Shown one piece after another: positions 9,777 through 20,500 of a stretch of 64,000 bases of DNA (position 1 is its first letter; each line of letters begins with the position of its first letter). The stretch is from Winogradskyella sp. (GTDB taxonomy: Bacteria; Bacteroidota; Bacteroidia; Flavobacteriales; Flavobacteriaceae). The stretch is taken from positions 920,889 to 984,888 of the forward strand of contig NZ_RHLG01000001.1 in assembly GCF_003712105.1 (NCBI RefSeq). Direction: 5' to 3'. The notes beneath the pieces are model-generated. The model worked only from the letters and a program-made list of their open reading frames with translations, had not been told where the DNA came from and made no database searches. Position numbers and translations under genes: made by a program.

Positions 9777-10934
9777 ATGCCTTTTTATCATAAATTAGGG
9801 AAAATCCCACCAAAACGACATACACAATTTAAAAAGCCTGATGGTAGTTTTTACTATGAGCAACTATTTGGCACCATAGGATTTGATGGTATGTCTACCA
9901 ACTGCTATCACGAGCAGAGACCAACTCAAGTAAAAGAGATAAAAAAACAATACAGCGTTGCACCAAAGGTGGCTAAGGCAAATAATATGCAATCGTATCG
10001 TTTTCATGGCTTTAAAGTTGCACCAGAAAGCGATTATTTAGAAAGCAGAAAAGTAGTGCTAACCAATAGCGATTGTAATATTATTTTATCGGCACCAAAG
10101 GAATCAACCAAAGACTACTTCTATAAAAATACTGACGCAGATGAGTTAATCTTTATTCACAAAGGCTCAGGAAAATTAAGAACTCATCTGGGGAATTTAG
10201 ATTTTAAATACGGAGATTACTTATTAGTACCAAGAGGAATTATTTATAAAATAGATTTTGATACGGATGATAATCGACTGTTTATTGTAGAATCTTACAG
10301 ACCAATTTATACACCTAAGCGCTATCGCAATTGGTTTGGTCAATTGTTAGAGCATTCACCATTTTGTGAGCGCGATTTACGACAACCTAACGAACTAGAG
10401 ACTTATAATGAAAGCGGAGACTTTTTAATTAAGATTAAAAAACAAGATGAAATTTTTGATATGGTTTATGCATCTCATCCTTTTGATGTTGTAGGTTATG
10501 ACGGTTACAATTACCCGTATGCATTTTCTATTCATGATTTCGAACCAATTACGGGTCGTGTGCATCAACCACCACCAGTGCATCAAACGTTCGAAACAGA
10601 TGCCTTTGTAGTTTGTAGTTTTGTGCCAAGACTATACGATTATCATCCTTTAGCTGTTCCTGCGCCATACAATCATAGTAATATAGATAGCGATGAGGTA
10701 TTATATTATGTAGATGGTGATTTTATGAGTAGAAATGATATTGCTGCAGGACATATTTCGTTGCATCCAGCAGGCATTCCACATGGACCACATCCTGGAG
10801 CTATGGAACGCAGTATAGGTAAAGTTAAAACCGATGAATTAGCAGTAATGGTAGATACGTTTAAACCACTAAAAGTAACTGAAGAAGCACTTAAAATTGC
10901 TGACGAAGATTATTACAAATCGTGGATAGAATAG
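9777..10934 (+). CDS. hmgA: Homogentisate 1,2-dioxygenase
   Basis: This 385-residue protein matches the shorter bacterial form of homogentisate dioxygenase. The enzyme opens the homogentisate ring to maleylacetoacetate in tyrosine and phenylalanine breakdown. It is a double cupin with the conserved C-terminal iron site region (HPAGIPHGPHPGAMERS) and the FVPRLYDYHPLAVPAPYNHS stretch. It lies upstream of hppD, which makes its substrate, separated only by a small membrane-protein gene. No fumarylacetoacetase or maleylacetoacetate isomerase is present here, so the rest of the pathway must be encoded elsewhere. Confidence 0.95.
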   Translation: MPFYHKLGKIPPKRHTQFKKPDGSFYYEQLFGTIGFDGMSTNCYHEQRPTQVKEIKKQYSVAPKVAKANNMQSYRFHGFKVAPESDYLESRKVVLTNSDCNIILSAPKESTKDYFYKNTDADELIFIHKGSGKLRTHLGNLDFKYGDYLLVPRGIIYKIDFDTDDNRLFIVESYRPIYTPKRYRNWFGQLLEHSPFCERDLRQPNELETYNESGDFLIKIKKQDEIFDMVYASHPFDVVGYDGYNYPYAFSIHDFEPITGRVHQPPPVHQTFETDAFVVCSFVPRLYDYHPLAVPAPYNHSNIDSDEVLYYVDGDFMSRNDIAAGHISLHPAGIPHGPHPGAMERSIGKVKTDELAVMVDTFKPLKVTEEALKIADEDYYKSWIE

Positions 10935-10971
10935 TGAGTTTCTAAGATTAAAAATAGAGTAATACAAACAC

Positions 10972-11445
10972 ATGTTTAGAAGTAAATTACCTGCTGACCC
11001 AACATCATTAGTTTTAGGAATAATAGCTATAGTATTAGGTATTGCTGGTTGCTGTTGTTATGGTATTTCTGCAATTATTCCTTTGGGATTAAGTATTGCA
11101 GGATTAGTAATGGCAAATAAGAGTTTAAGAGTATATAGAGAAAATCCCGAAGTGTATGATAGATCAAGTTATACTAATGTTAATACGGCCAGAGTCATAA
11201 ATATTATTGCAGTGGTACTAAACTCGTTGACCTTTCTGGTTTTTATCGTAGTGTTTGCAATATACGGAACCTTCATTTCAACCGCTGTCTTAGAAGGCAT
11301 AAGACAAGATCAGCTAAATGATGATTATGAGTATTATGAGGATTACGAATGGGAAACAGATTCTCTCAAAGTAGATGAAGATGTCTATGAAATCGAAAAA
11401 GAAATAGATTCAATAAATATAGATTCAATTTTAAATAAAAATTAA
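10972..11445 (+). CDS. CCC-motif small membrane protein
   Basis: This 157-residue protein has two hydrophobic hairpins (about residues 12-48 and 72-100). The first carries the triple cysteine of the family (GIAGCCCYGIS) and an ISAIIPLGLSIAGLVMA segment like DUF4190 proteins. The C-terminal 45 residues are very acidic and tyrosine-rich (DDYEYYEDYEWETD) and should face the aqueous side. No enzymatic motif is visible and the function is unknown. It sits 37 bp after hmgA and 3 bp before hppD, so it appears to be cotranscribed with tyrosine catabolism. Whether it helps that pathway is not shown by the sequence. Confidence 0.8.
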   Translation: MFRSKLPADPTSLVLGIIAIVLGIAGCCCYGISAIIPLGLSIAGLVMANKSLRVYRENPEVYDRSSYTNVNTARVINIIAVVLNSLTFLVFIVVFAIYGTFISTAVLEGIRQDQLNDDYEYYEDYEWETDSLKVDEDVYEIEKEIDSINIDSILNKN

Positions 11446-11448
11446 ATC

Positions 11449-12609
11449 ATGGCAAAAGAAGTTAAATCCGTTAATTACGGACTAGAAAAAATATTTGAAG
11501 GCGCTCAAGATTTCTTGCCGCTTTTAGGAACAGATTATGTGGAGTTTTATGTTGGCAATGCAAAACAAGCTGCTCACTTTTATAAAACAGCTTTTGGATT
11601 TCAATCGCATGCATATAGAGGTTTAGAAACCGGTGCAAAAGACGCTGTAAGTTATGTCTTAACCCAGGACAAAATAAAATTAATGTTAACTACACCGCTT
11701 AACAGTAAATCTCCAATTAATGACCATATTGTTAAGCATGGTGATGGCGTAAAAATCATTGCCCTTTGGGTCGATGATGCACGACAAGCATACAAGGAAA
11801 CTACATCTCGTGGCGCTAAATCGTATATGGAACCTGCTGTAGAAAAAGATGAGTTTGGAGAAGTAGTCAGAGCAGGAATATACACTTATGGCGAAACCGT
11901 ACATATGTTTGTTGAGCGTAAAAACTACAACGGTGCATTTTTACCAGGTTTTCAAAAATGGGAATCAGATTACAATCCGCCATCAGCAGGATTAAAGTAT
12001 ATAGACCATATGGTCGGGAATGTTGGGTGGAACCAAATGAATGTTTGGGTAAAATGGTATGAAGATGTTATGGGTTTTGAAAACTTTTTGTCTTTTGACG
12101 ACAAACAAATACATACCGAATATTCAGCATTAATGAGTAAAGTAATGTCTAATGGTAATGGCCGAATTAAATTCCCTATTAATGAACCTGCAGAAGGGAA
12201 AAAACGCTCACAGATTGAAGAGTATTTAGATTTCTATGAAGGCGCAGGTGTTCAACACATTGCCGTAGCCACAGATGATATTATAAAAACCGTATCACAG
12301 CTTCGCTCAAATGGTGTGGAGTTTTTGTCAACACCGCCAGAAGAATATTACAAAGCAGTACCAGGACGTTTAGACGTTTTTGATCATGAATTACGTGAAG
12401 ATATTGAAAAATTAAAGTCACTTGGTATTATGATAGATGCTGATGAAGAAGGATATCTTTTACAGATTTTTACGAAACCAGTAGAAGATAGACCAACACT
12501 CTTTTTCGAAATTATTCAGCGTATGGGAGCAAAAGGTTTTGGAGCAGGTAATTTTAAAGCATTATTTGAATCCATTGAACGCGAACAAGCTAAAAGAGGA
12601 ACATTATAA
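11449..12609 (+). CDS. hppD: 4-hydroxyphenylpyruvate dioxygenase
   Basis: This 386-residue protein consists of two vicinal-oxygen-chelate domains, starting at DYVEFYVGNAKQAAHFY and YIDHMVGNVGWNQMN. The iron ligands are in the C-terminal domain: His in YIDHMV, His in GVQHIAVAT and Glu in LFFEIIQR. The C-terminal GAGNFKALFESIEREQ signature is typical of HPPD. It converts 4-hydroxyphenylpyruvate to homogentisate, the substrate of the hmgA product encoded upstream. A hairpin terminator follows 26 bp downstream, so the operon hmgA / CCC protein / hppD ends here. Confidence 0.96.
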   Translation: MAKEVKSVNYGLEKIFEGAQDFLPLLGTDYVEFYVGNAKQAAHFYKTAFGFQSHAYRGLETGAKDAVSYVLTQDKIKLMLTTPLNSKSPINDHIVKHGDGVKIIALWVDDARQAYKETTSRGAKSYMEPAVEKDEFGEVVRAGIYTYGETVHMFVERKNYNGAFLPGFQKWESDYNPPSAGLKYIDHMVGNVGWNQMNVWVKWYEDVMGFENFLSFDDKQIHTEYSALMSKVMSNGNGRIKFPINEPAEGKKRSQIEEYLDFYEGAGVQHIAVATDDIIKTVSQLRSNGVEFLSTPPEEYYKAVPGRLDVFDHELREDIEKLKSLGIMIDADEEGYLLQIFTKPVEDRPTLFFEIIQRMGAKGFGAGNFKALFESIEREQAKRGTL

Positions 12610-12634
12610 TATTTAATGTTGTATTTACGTTAAA

Positions 12635-12662
12635 ACGCCATCTGCTATTGATGGTGTTTTTT
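12635..12662 (+). terminator. Intrinsic terminator after hppD
   Basis: An 8-bp stem (ACGCCATC paired with GATGGTGT, one G-U) with a 7-nt loop is followed by a run of T. Confidence 0.8.
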
Positions 12663-12731
12663 AGTTTTAATACTTTTGGAATAGTAATTGTAAATGTTAG
12701 TGTAATACTAATAAAATGTAGATTTTAAAGT

Positions 12732-12739
12732 TACATTTG
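12732..12739 (+). promoter_or_regulatory. -7 promoter box for the DUF3108 gene
   Basis: TACATTTG matches TAnnTTTG exactly. It overlaps a possible in-frame TTG start at 12737, which argues for the ATG at 12755 as the true start. The -33 element is poor. Confidence 0.5.
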
Positions 12740-12754
12740 CAATACAAATTTGAT

Positions 12755-13546
12755 ATGAAAAGATATTTACTAATTTTTATAGCTGTAATGGGGCTTCAAT
12801 TTAGTTTTACCCAAACACAATCTGCTTTTAAAGATGGTGAATGGTTCAAATTTCGTATTAGCTACAGTGGTTGGCTTAAAGCTGGTAATGCAACTCTAGA
12901 TATAAAACAAAAAAAGCTCAATGGGAAGGATGTTTATCACGTCGTTGGTAAAGGCTGGACAACTGGAGCGATTAAGTGGTTTTTTAAGGTAAAAGACAGA
13001 TATGAGAGTTATTTCGATACGCAATCGGGATTACCGTATAAGTTTATTAGAAAAATTGATGAAGGTGGACATAAAAAAGATATTGAAATTGATTTTGACC
13101 AAATAAATAATAAGGCAAAAGTTAATAATAAAAAGTATAAGACCATTAAGACTTTAGATACTAAAACTAAGGTACAAGACATGGTTTCGGCGTTTTATTA
13201 TTTAAGAAACAACTACGAAACTCAAAATATTAAGAAAGGTGATGTAGTTACCCTCAATATGTTTTTTGACGAAGAAAATTATCCTTTTAGACTTAAATTT
13301 TTAGGGCGCGAAACTATAAAAGTAAACCTTAATGGAAGCAGAGTAAAAGTCAAAACATTAATGTTTAGACCTTATGTTATGGCTGGACGTGTATTTAAAG
13401 AAGAAGAAAGTTTAACCCTTTGGGTGAGTGCTGATAAAAATAAAATTCCGTTAAGGATAAAAGCAGATTTAGCTGTTGGTTCGTTAAGAGCTGACCTCGA
13501 TAAATACAAAGGACTTAAACATTCTTTTGAAGTACAATTTGATTAA
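12755..13546 (+). CDS. DUF3108 domain-containing exported protein
   Basis: This 263-residue protein has a signal peptide (MKRYLLIFIAVMGLQFSFTQ) followed by the DUF3108 beta-rich fold (GEWFKFRISYSGWLKAGNAT, PLRIKADLAVGSLRADL near the end). DUF3108 proteins are periplasmic or outer-membrane-associated; their function is not established. The start at 12755 is preferred over the in-frame TTG at 12737 because the latter lies inside the -7 box and adds residues ahead of the signal peptide. It ends 2 bp before kynA, so the two are cotranscribed, and it begins a new transcription unit after the hppD terminator. Confidence 0.85.
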   Translation: MKRYLLIFIAVMGLQFSFTQTQSAFKDGEWFKFRISYSGWLKAGNATLDIKQKKLNGKDVYHVVGKGWTTGAIKWFFKVKDRYESYFDTQSGLPYKFIRKIDEGGHKKDIEIDFDQINNKAKVNNKKYKTIKTLDTKTKVQDMVSAFYYLRNNYETQNIKKGDVVTLNMFFDEENYPFRLKFLGRETIKVNLNGSRVKVKTLMFRPYVMAGRVFKEEESLTLWVSADKNKIPLRIKADLAVGSLRADLDKYKGLKHSFEVQFD

Positions 13547-13548
13547 CA

Positions 13549-14481
13549 ATGGCCGACCAACCAGATTATTCTCACATAATAAAATCACTTCAGCATAAGT
13601 TTGATGAAATAGATCAAGATACAGACGATCATCTTTTGGGCCTGCTATATAGCAAGCCTATTACATATTGGGATTATATACAAACCGATGCCTTATTAAG
13701 CTTACAAAAACAAAGAACTGTTTTACCAGATGAAATGGTTTTTATTGCATATCATCAAATCAATGAGCTTATCTTTAAGATGATTCTTTGGGAAATCTCA
13801 CAAGTTGCAGAAAAGGAGAGTATCAATGCAGAATTCTTTGAGGGAAAAATTATGCGAATCTCTCGATATTTTAATATGTTAACTACATCCTTTAACATAA
13901 TGCGAGAAGGTATGGAAGTTGAGCAATATATGAAGTTTAGATACACCTTAACTCCAGCGAGTGGATTTCAAAGTGCACAATATCGTTTTATTGAGTTTGC
14001 CTCAACCGAGCTTATTAATCTTATAGATTACAGATTCCGAAAAGATATTGATAGGAAAACACCTTACACGCACGCCTTTGAGCATTTGTATTGGCAAGCT
14101 GCAGGTAAGGATCACAAAACAGGCAAAAAATCAATTTTACTTCTAAATTTTGAAGACCGCTACAAAGATGAGTTTTTAAGATTTATGGAGGCGTACAATA
14201 CTAAGAATTTGTGGACACGCTTTAAAGAGTTACCTAAAAAAGATAGAGAAGATAAAGATTTAGTAAAGGCTATGCGTCATTACGATTATACGGTCAATGT
14301 CACTTGGGTAATGGCTCATTATAATGCAGCCAAACATTATATTGAAAGCGGTATAGGTGATGGCGAAGCTACAGGTGGCAGCGATTGGAAAAAATATATG
14401 CATCCAAAATACCAAAGACGTATATTTTTCCCAGATTTGTGGTCTGAAGATGAATTAAAAAATTGGGGTAATAATATTTAA
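13549..14481 (+). CDS. kynA: Tryptophan 2,3-dioxygenase
   Basis: This 310-residue protein is an all-alpha heme dioxygenase that turns L-tryptophan into N-formylkynurenine, the first step of the kynurenine pathway. Conserved blocks are YHQINELIFKMILWEI near residue 68, the substrate-binding RYTLTPASGFQSAQYRFIE near 130, and GDGEATGGSDWKKYM near 275, which carries the conserved active-site threonine. It is slightly longer than proteobacterial enzymes (about 280 residues). It lies in a row with DUF3108, an M23 protein and pgi, with gaps of 2, 13 and 2 bp. The kynurenine pathway partners are not in this window. Confidence 0.95.
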   Translation: MADQPDYSHIIKSLQHKFDEIDQDTDDHLLGLLYSKPITYWDYIQTDALLSLQKQRTVLPDEMVFIAYHQINELIFKMILWEISQVAEKESINAEFFEGKIMRISRYFNMLTTSFNIMREGMEVEQYMKFRYTLTPASGFQSAQYRFIEFASTELINLIDYRFRKDIDRKTPYTHAFEHLYWQAAGKDHKTGKKSILLLNFEDRYKDEFLRFMEAYNTKNLWTRFKELPKKDREDKDLVKAMRHYDYTVNVTWVMAHYNAAKHYIESGIGDGEATGGSDWKKYMHPKYQRRIFFPDLWSEDELKNWGNNI

Positions 14482-14494
14482 AAATTAAAACTAA

Positions 14495-15781
14495 ATGCAC
14501 CTAAGAAGATTATTAGGACTTATTATTTGTATAGCATTTTTCAGTTGTAATGACAAAAAAATTGAAGATGCTCCAAAAGAAGAATTAGCAATAGTTAAAA
14601 AGGAACACATAGAGTTTGGTTTCAACCTAGACAACTATATAGTAAAGCGAGATACTATAAAAAAAGGAGATAGTTTTGGCGAAATATTAGAGCGAAATCA
14701 TATAGGATACCCTCAGATTTTTCAGATTGCTGAAAAAGCAAAAGACAGCTTTGATATTCGTAGATTACAAGTAGGTAAGCCCTATACATTACTATGTGCA
14801 AAAGACAGTTTACAAACCCCAAAAAGTTTTATTTACCAGCCAAACATGGAAGACTATGTTGTTATCGATTTTCAAGATAGTATTCAAGCTTACTCTGGAA
14901 GAAAACCAATAAAGTATGTCGAAAGAGAAGCCTCAGGTGTCATTACACCAGGCAATGGTATTTCAACTGTTTTAGAAGAAAAAGGCTTAAGTCAAAGATT
15001 AGCCTATAAAATGGCAGATGAAATTTATGCTTGGACAATAGATTTTAACCGTTTGTTACCTGGTGACCGATTCAAAGTGATTTATACAGATAAGTATATA
15101 GATGATTCTATTTATACAGGTGTAGATAGAGTAAAGGCTGCTTACTTTGAACACAATAAGGAACCGTTTTATGCCTTTGAATTTGAAACAGATAGTACCA
15201 AAGGAATTATAGATTATTTTAGTGAGAAAGCTAAAAATTTAAGACGTGCCTTTCTAAAATCACCGTTAAAGTTTGGTAGATTATCTTCTCGGTATAATCT
15301 TAACAGGAGAATAGCTTATTATAATTATCAAAGACGACCGCATAAGGGTACAGATTTTGCAGCTCCAGTAGGAACACCTATACTAGCAACTGCTAATGGT
15401 ACAGTTACCGAATCTACTCGACGTGGCGGAAATGGTAAATACGTTAAAATAAGACACAACGCAACGTACGAAACCCAATACCTTCATATGAAAGCTCAAA
15501 AAGTGAAGAAAGGCGAATTTGTGAAACAAGGCGATGTTATTGGTTGGATAGGAATGACCGGGAATACTGGTGGACCGCACGTTTGTTATCGTTTTTGGAA
15601 AAACGGTAAGCAAGTAGATCCTTTTAAACAAAAACTACCAGAAGCAAAGCCAATTTCAGATTCTTTAAAATCAAGATACTTAGAATATATAGTCCCAATT
15701 AAGCAACAGCTCGATAATATAATCTTAATAGAAGACTCAATTCAAGACAGCACTGAAGAAACCATCTCAGAGATACAATAG
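14495..15781 (+). CDS. M23-family peptidoglycan metallopeptidase lipoprotein
   Basis: This 428-residue protein has a lipoprotein signal ([18 protein letters not shown], lipidated Cys18). A LysM/OapA-like region follows at about residues 45-110. The C-terminal LytM/M23 domain has zinc ligands H283 and D287 (HKGTD) and H362 (GGPHVCYRF), and catalytic H331 (YLHM). All active-site residues are present, so it should be an active peptidoglycan endopeptidase in the periplasm rather than a degenerate activator. It ends 2 bp before pgi. Confidence 0.92.
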   Translation: MHLRRLLGLIICIAFFSCNDKKIEDAPKEELAIVKKEHIEFGFNLDNYIVKRDTIKKGDSFGEILERNHIGYPQIFQIAEKAKDSFDIRRLQVGKPYTLLCAKDSLQTPKSFIYQPNMEDYVVIDFQDSIQAYSGRKPIKYVEREASGVITPGNGISTVLEEKGLSQRLAYKMADEIYAWTIDFNRLLPGDRFKVIYTDKYIDDSIYTGVDRVKAAYFEHNKEPFYAFEFETDSTKGIIDYFSEKAKNLRRAFLKSPLKFGRLSSRYNLNRRIAYYNYQRRPHKGTDFAAPVGTPILATANGTVTESTRRGGNGKYVKIRHNATYETQYLHMKAQKVKKGEFVKQGDVIGWIGMTGNTGGPHVCYRFWKNGKQVDPFKQKLPEAKPISDSLKSRYLEYIVPIKQQLDNIILIEDSIQDSTEETISEIQ

Positions 15782-15783
15782 TT

Positions 15784-17424
15784 ATGGCATTAAAAGCAAC
15801 CAACCCAACCAATACCAATGCTTGGTCAAGATTACAATCACACTTTTCAGATATAAAAGATATTCATCTTAAAGAACTTTTTAAGAACAACCCTAAAAGA
15901 GCAGAAGAACTTACTGTTCTTTGGGATGATTTTTATGTAGACTATTCTAAAAATAGAATTACTAATAAGACTTTGTCTTTACTTATAGAGTTAGCCAATG
16001 AGTTAAACCTTGATGATGCAATATCTAAGTATTTTGAAGGGGATATTATTAATAAGACTGAAGGAAGAGCAGTTTTGCATACAGCTTTGAGAGCACCTAA
16101 AGATGCAGAGATTTTTGTAGGCTCTGAAGACGTAATTCCAGGGGTTTTTGAAGTAAAAGCCAAAATTAAAACCTTCACAGATTCAGTTGTAAATGGACTG
16201 CATAAAGGATATTCTGGTAAACAAATTACAGATATAGTAAATATAGGTATTGGCGGCTCAGATTTAGGTCCAGCGATGGTTGTAGATTCTCTTCAATATT
16301 ATAAAAATCATCTCGAAACACATTTTGTGAGTAATGTAGATGGTGATCATTATCAAGAGGTCATAAAAAACCTGAACCCAGAGACAACACTTTTTGTTAT
16401 AGTTTCAAAAACCTTTACTACTCAAGAAACATTATCTAACGCCAATTCAATTAGAGATTGGTTTTTACAGACTATGCCAAAACAAGCTGTAGCTAATCAT
16501 TTTGTTGCTGTATCTACAAATATTAATAGTGTAAAAGAATTTGGTATTGATGAGGAGAATATCTTTCCAATGAAAGATTGGGTAGGCGGACGTTTTTCGT
16601 TATGGAGTGCCGTTGGTCTGTCTATTAGTTTAGCACTTGGATATGATAATTTTGAGAAGCTTTTAAGTGGTGCAAACAAAATGGATGAGCATTTTAAAAG
16701 CACAACTTTCGATAAAAATATTCCAGTTATAACTGCACTTTTAACTATATGGTATAATAATTTTTTCAACGCTGAAAGCGAAGCAATTATCCCGTATACC
16801 CAATACCTAAATCAGTTCGCTACCTATTTGCAGCAAGGCATTATGGAGAGTAATGGAAAACGTATTGACAGAAACGGAAATGCTGTTGATTATCAGACCG
16901 GAACTTTAATTTGGGGTGAACCCGGTACTAATTCTCAACATGCTTTTTTTCAATTAATACATCAAGGCACAAAACTTATACCTACTGATTTTATTGGTTT
17001 TGTAGATTCATTGCACGGAAATAAGGACCATCATGATAAGCTAATGTCTAATTATTTTGCCCAGACTGAAGCCTTAATGAATGGAAAAACCGAACGTGAA
17101 GTGTTAGAAGAGTTACATGCTAGCAACCTATCGGATGAGGTAATAAATATGCTTTTACCGTTTAAAATATTTGAAGGCAATAAACCAACAACCTCTATTT
17201 TAATACAAAAATTAACGCCAGAAAGTCTAGGTAAATTAATTGCTATGTACGAGCACAAGATTTTTGTACAAGGTATTATTTGGAATATTTTCAGTTACGA
17301 TCAATTTGGTGTAGAACTAGGCAAAAAACTAGCAAAAACGATCTTAGAGGAGCTAAATTCAGGTTCAAATACGGTCAATCACGATTCCTCAACTCAAAAT
17401 TTAATTGACTTTTATAACAAATAA
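15784..17424 (+). CDS. pgi: Glucose-6-phosphate isomerase
   Basis: This 546-residue protein is a full-length PGI that interconverts glucose-6-phosphate and fructose-6-phosphate. The conserved blocks are [14 protein letters not shown] near residue 155, [12 protein letters not shown] near 210 and the glutamate/histidine active-site region [20 protein letters not shown] near 375. The C-terminal lysine region [13 protein letters not shown] is also present. It is the last gene of the run starting at the DUF3108 gene. Only a weak 6-bp hairpin without a T-run follows, so readthrough towards the TonB receptor cannot be excluded. Confidence 0.97.
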   Translation: MALKATNPTNTNAWSRLQSHFSDIKDIHLKELFKNNPKRAEELTVLWDDFYVDYSKNRITNKTLSLLIELANELNLDDAISKYFEGDIINKTEGRAVLHTALRAPKDAEIFVGSEDVIPGVFEVKAKIKTFTDSVVNGLHKGYSGKQITDIVNIGIGGSDLGPAMVVDSLQYYKNHLETHFVSNVDGDHYQEVIKNLNPETTLFVIVSKTFTTQETLSNANSIRDWFLQTMPKQAVANHFVAVSTNINSVKEFGIDEENIFPMKDWVGGRFSLWSAVGLSISLALGYDNFEKLLSGANKMDEHFKSTTFDKNIPVITALLTIWYNNFFNAESEAIIPYTQYLNQFATYLQQGIMESNGKRIDRNGNAVDYQTGTLIWGEPGTNSQHAFFQLIHQGTKLIPTDFIGFVDSLHGNKDHHDKLMSNYFAQTEALMNGKTEREVLEELHASNLSDEVINMLLPFKIFEGNKPTTSILIQKLTPESLGKLIAMYEHKIFVQGIIWNIFSYDQFGVELGKKLAKTILEELNSGSNTVNHDSSTQNLIDFYNK

Positions 17425-17481
17425 TCACTATTCGCAATAGTAATTTAAAAACATCTCATAAATACCTCTAAAAATCAAAGA

Positions 17482-17499
17482 TATTCACATTAGTGAATA
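17482..17499. promoter_or_regulatory. Inverted repeat upstream of the TonB receptor
   Basis: TATTCAC and GTGAATA form a perfect 7-bp inverted repeat around ATTA, about 50 bp upstream of the receptor -7 box. There is no T-run, so it looks more like a protein-binding site than a terminator. No regulator is identified. Confidence 0.35.
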
Positions 17500-17549
17500 A
17501 CTGTTAATATTTCTTAACATTACGTTAATATTCAAGCCTACCGTTGTCG

Positions 17550-17557
17550 TATTTTTG
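17550..17557 (+). promoter_or_regulatory. -7 promoter box of the TonB receptor gene
   Basis: TATTTTTG matches TAnnTTTG exactly and lies 24 nt before the ATG. The -33 region is degenerate, which would fit regulated expression. Confidence 0.55.
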
Positions 17558-17581
17558 CATGGTTAATCAACAAATTAAAAC

Positions 17582-20500
17582 ATGAAAAAAATTACTCAAT
17601 TTTTATTAGTGACTGTTGCGTTCTTATTTACAACAGTTGCTTTTGCTCAGGGTGTTACTACTTCATCATTGGGTGGGCAAGTGACAGATGCTCAAGGTGA
17701 GCCTCTGCCAGGAGCTACAGTAATTGCAGTTCATACTCCTACAGGAAGTAAGTATGGGGCTGCGACAGATTTTGACGGTTATTACCGTATTTCTAACATG
17801 AGAACTGGTGGACCATACACAGTGACTATTAGCTATGTAGGTTTTAAAGAGTTCGTTAGAGAAAATGTTTACTTACAGTTAGGTAATTCTGAAAGAATTA
17901 GTACACAACTTTCTGAAGATGCAAGTGTATTAGACGAGGTTGTTATCACTGCCGATAGAACAGGTATTTTTGACTCTAACAAAACTGGTGCTTCAACGAA
18001 CATTAGCAACAGACAGATCCAAACGTTACCTCAAACTTCGAGATCTATTGCTGACTTCGTAAGAATCACACCTCAAGCTCAGTTAACAGAAGGTAACGAT
18101 GGTTTCTCTATTTCTTTAGCAGGTCAAAATAATAGATATAATGCGATATATGTTGATGGTGCGGTTAATAATGACGTTTTTGGTCTTGCAGGTTCTGGTA
18201 CAAATGGTGGTCAGACAGGAGTTAATCCATTCTCAGTGGATGCAATTGAATCTTTCACAGTACAATTAGCACCATTTGATGTTAAGATTTCAGGTTTTGC
18301 CGGTGGTGCAATTAGTGCAGTAACTAGAAGTGGTTCTAATGTATGGTCTGGTTCTGTTTATGGATTTTTAAGAAATGAGGATTTAGCTGGTAAAACACCA
18401 GTTGATTTAGTAGGTACAGGTGAAACAAGAGAAAAACTGGATGAGTTCACTGCTCAGACATATGGATTTAGAGTTGGTGGTCCAATTATAAAAGATAAGT
18501 TATTCTTCTTCTTAAACTATGAAAGACAAGATGATGAAACTCCTCAACCATTTAATTTTAGTAACTATACAGGTGATTCAAGTTTAGCTGAAATTAATGC
18601 ATTAGCGAGTTCTATTGCTTCTCAATACGGTTATGATGTTGGAGGTTTCGAAAACAACACACGTACATTAGAAAGTGATAAACTTACTTTAAAATTAGAC
18701 TGGAACATTGATGATAAAAACAAATTATCATTCAGTACAAGATATGCTGCTGCTGAAAATTTAGAAGCTAGAGCATCAGGTGATACTCGTATTGCGTTTA
18801 TAAATGGTTCTGAGTTTTTTGATACTAAAACACTTTCTGGATCTTTAGAGTGGAATTACCAAGGAAATAACATAAGTAACAACATGTTGTTAGGTTACAC
18901 ACGTGTTAGAGATGATAGAGATCCATTAGGAAATCCATTCCCATCTGTAGATATCGATGATGGTGCTGGTACAATTACTTTTGGTGCAGAGCCTTTCTCT
19001 ACTGCAAACTTATTAGACCAAGACGTACTTACATTTACAAATAACTTTGAGATATACAAAGGAGCTCATACGATTACCTTAGGTACTCACAACGAATTTG
19101 CTAAGATTAAGAACTTATTCTTCGCATTTAACTTTGGTGATTATACATTCAACAGTGTTAGTGATTTTAATAATGATATCGTTGATTTTTACCAACACGG
19201 ATACTCTTTAGTAGGTAACGGTGTTGTAGGTGATGAGTCTGCAGGTGCATCAGAATTTAATACTACTCAATTAGGGTTCTATGCTCAAGATGAGGTACAA
19301 ATCTCTGATAACTTTAAATTTACTGCTGGTTTAAGATTTGATTTTCCAATTTGGGAAGATGGCACAGTTAATGACGACTTCAACAATAGAACAATACCTC
19401 TTTTAGAAGCAGCTGGTAAAGATTTACAAGGTGCTAGAGTAGGTAAAGGTGTAAGAACTCGTGCGCACGTTTCTCCAAGATTAGGTTTCAACTGGGATGT
19501 TAAAGGAAACAGAACAACTCAAGTAAGAGGTGGTTTAGGTATCTTTACTTCAAGATTACCACTTGTATGGCCTGGTGCTACTTATAATAATAATGGTGTA
19601 ACAGGTGGATTCTCTACTAATTTTGATATTAGTGGTGGTGTAAACTTCAACCCAGATGTAAATAGCCAACCTGTTGATGTTGTTCCAGGTTCTGGTGGAA
19701 CAGGTGGAAACATCGATTTATTTACTCCTGATTTTAAATTACCTCAGCGTTTTAAAGTTAACTTAGCTGTAGATCAAAAATTACCTATCTGGGGATTAAT
19801 TGCGAGTGTAGATGCTTTCTGGATTGATAACATCACGGAGATTTTCTACCAAAACTTAAATGTTGGTGGACCTGTAGGTTTCTTAAATGGAGCTGACGGT
19901 AGACCATTCTACGACAGAAGAGATGAGGTTGACCCAACTTATGGTCGTATCATGTTAGCTTCTAATACAGGAGCAGGTGATTCTTGGAATACAACATTCT
20001 CTTTACGTAAACCATACACTAATGTAACAGATTGGCTTGCCCTAGAAGGTGCTCTTAACTATTCTTATGGTGAAACTACTGCTATTTTTGACGGTACATC
20101 ATCTCAAAATAGTTCTCAATGGAGAAACCTTCAAACTGTAAATGGTAAGAACTCTAACTTACCTGTTACGAGATCAGACTTTAACCAAGGTCACAGAATT
20201 ACGAGTTCATTAGGACTTAACATTAACTGGAACGAGAATGTTCAAACAAAGATTGGTTTATTCTATGAAGGTGCTGAGGCTCAACCTTACTCATTCACTT
20301 ATAGAGATGGCGCAGATTTATTAAATGATGACTCTAGAGATAACGCGCTTATCTATGTGCCAGCTAATGCTTCAGAAATTACTTTAGAGGATTCTAACTC
20401 AAGTGGTTCTACAAATGATGAATGGGCGACTTTAGATGGTATTATCAGTGGTAATTCTTATTTAAATAGTAGAAGAGGTCAGTATGCAGAAAGAAATGGT

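Noticed and set aside
17428-17442. Terminator after pgi
   Set aside because: The ACTATT/AATAGT hairpin has only 6 AT-rich pairs and no T-run, so it is too weak to call.
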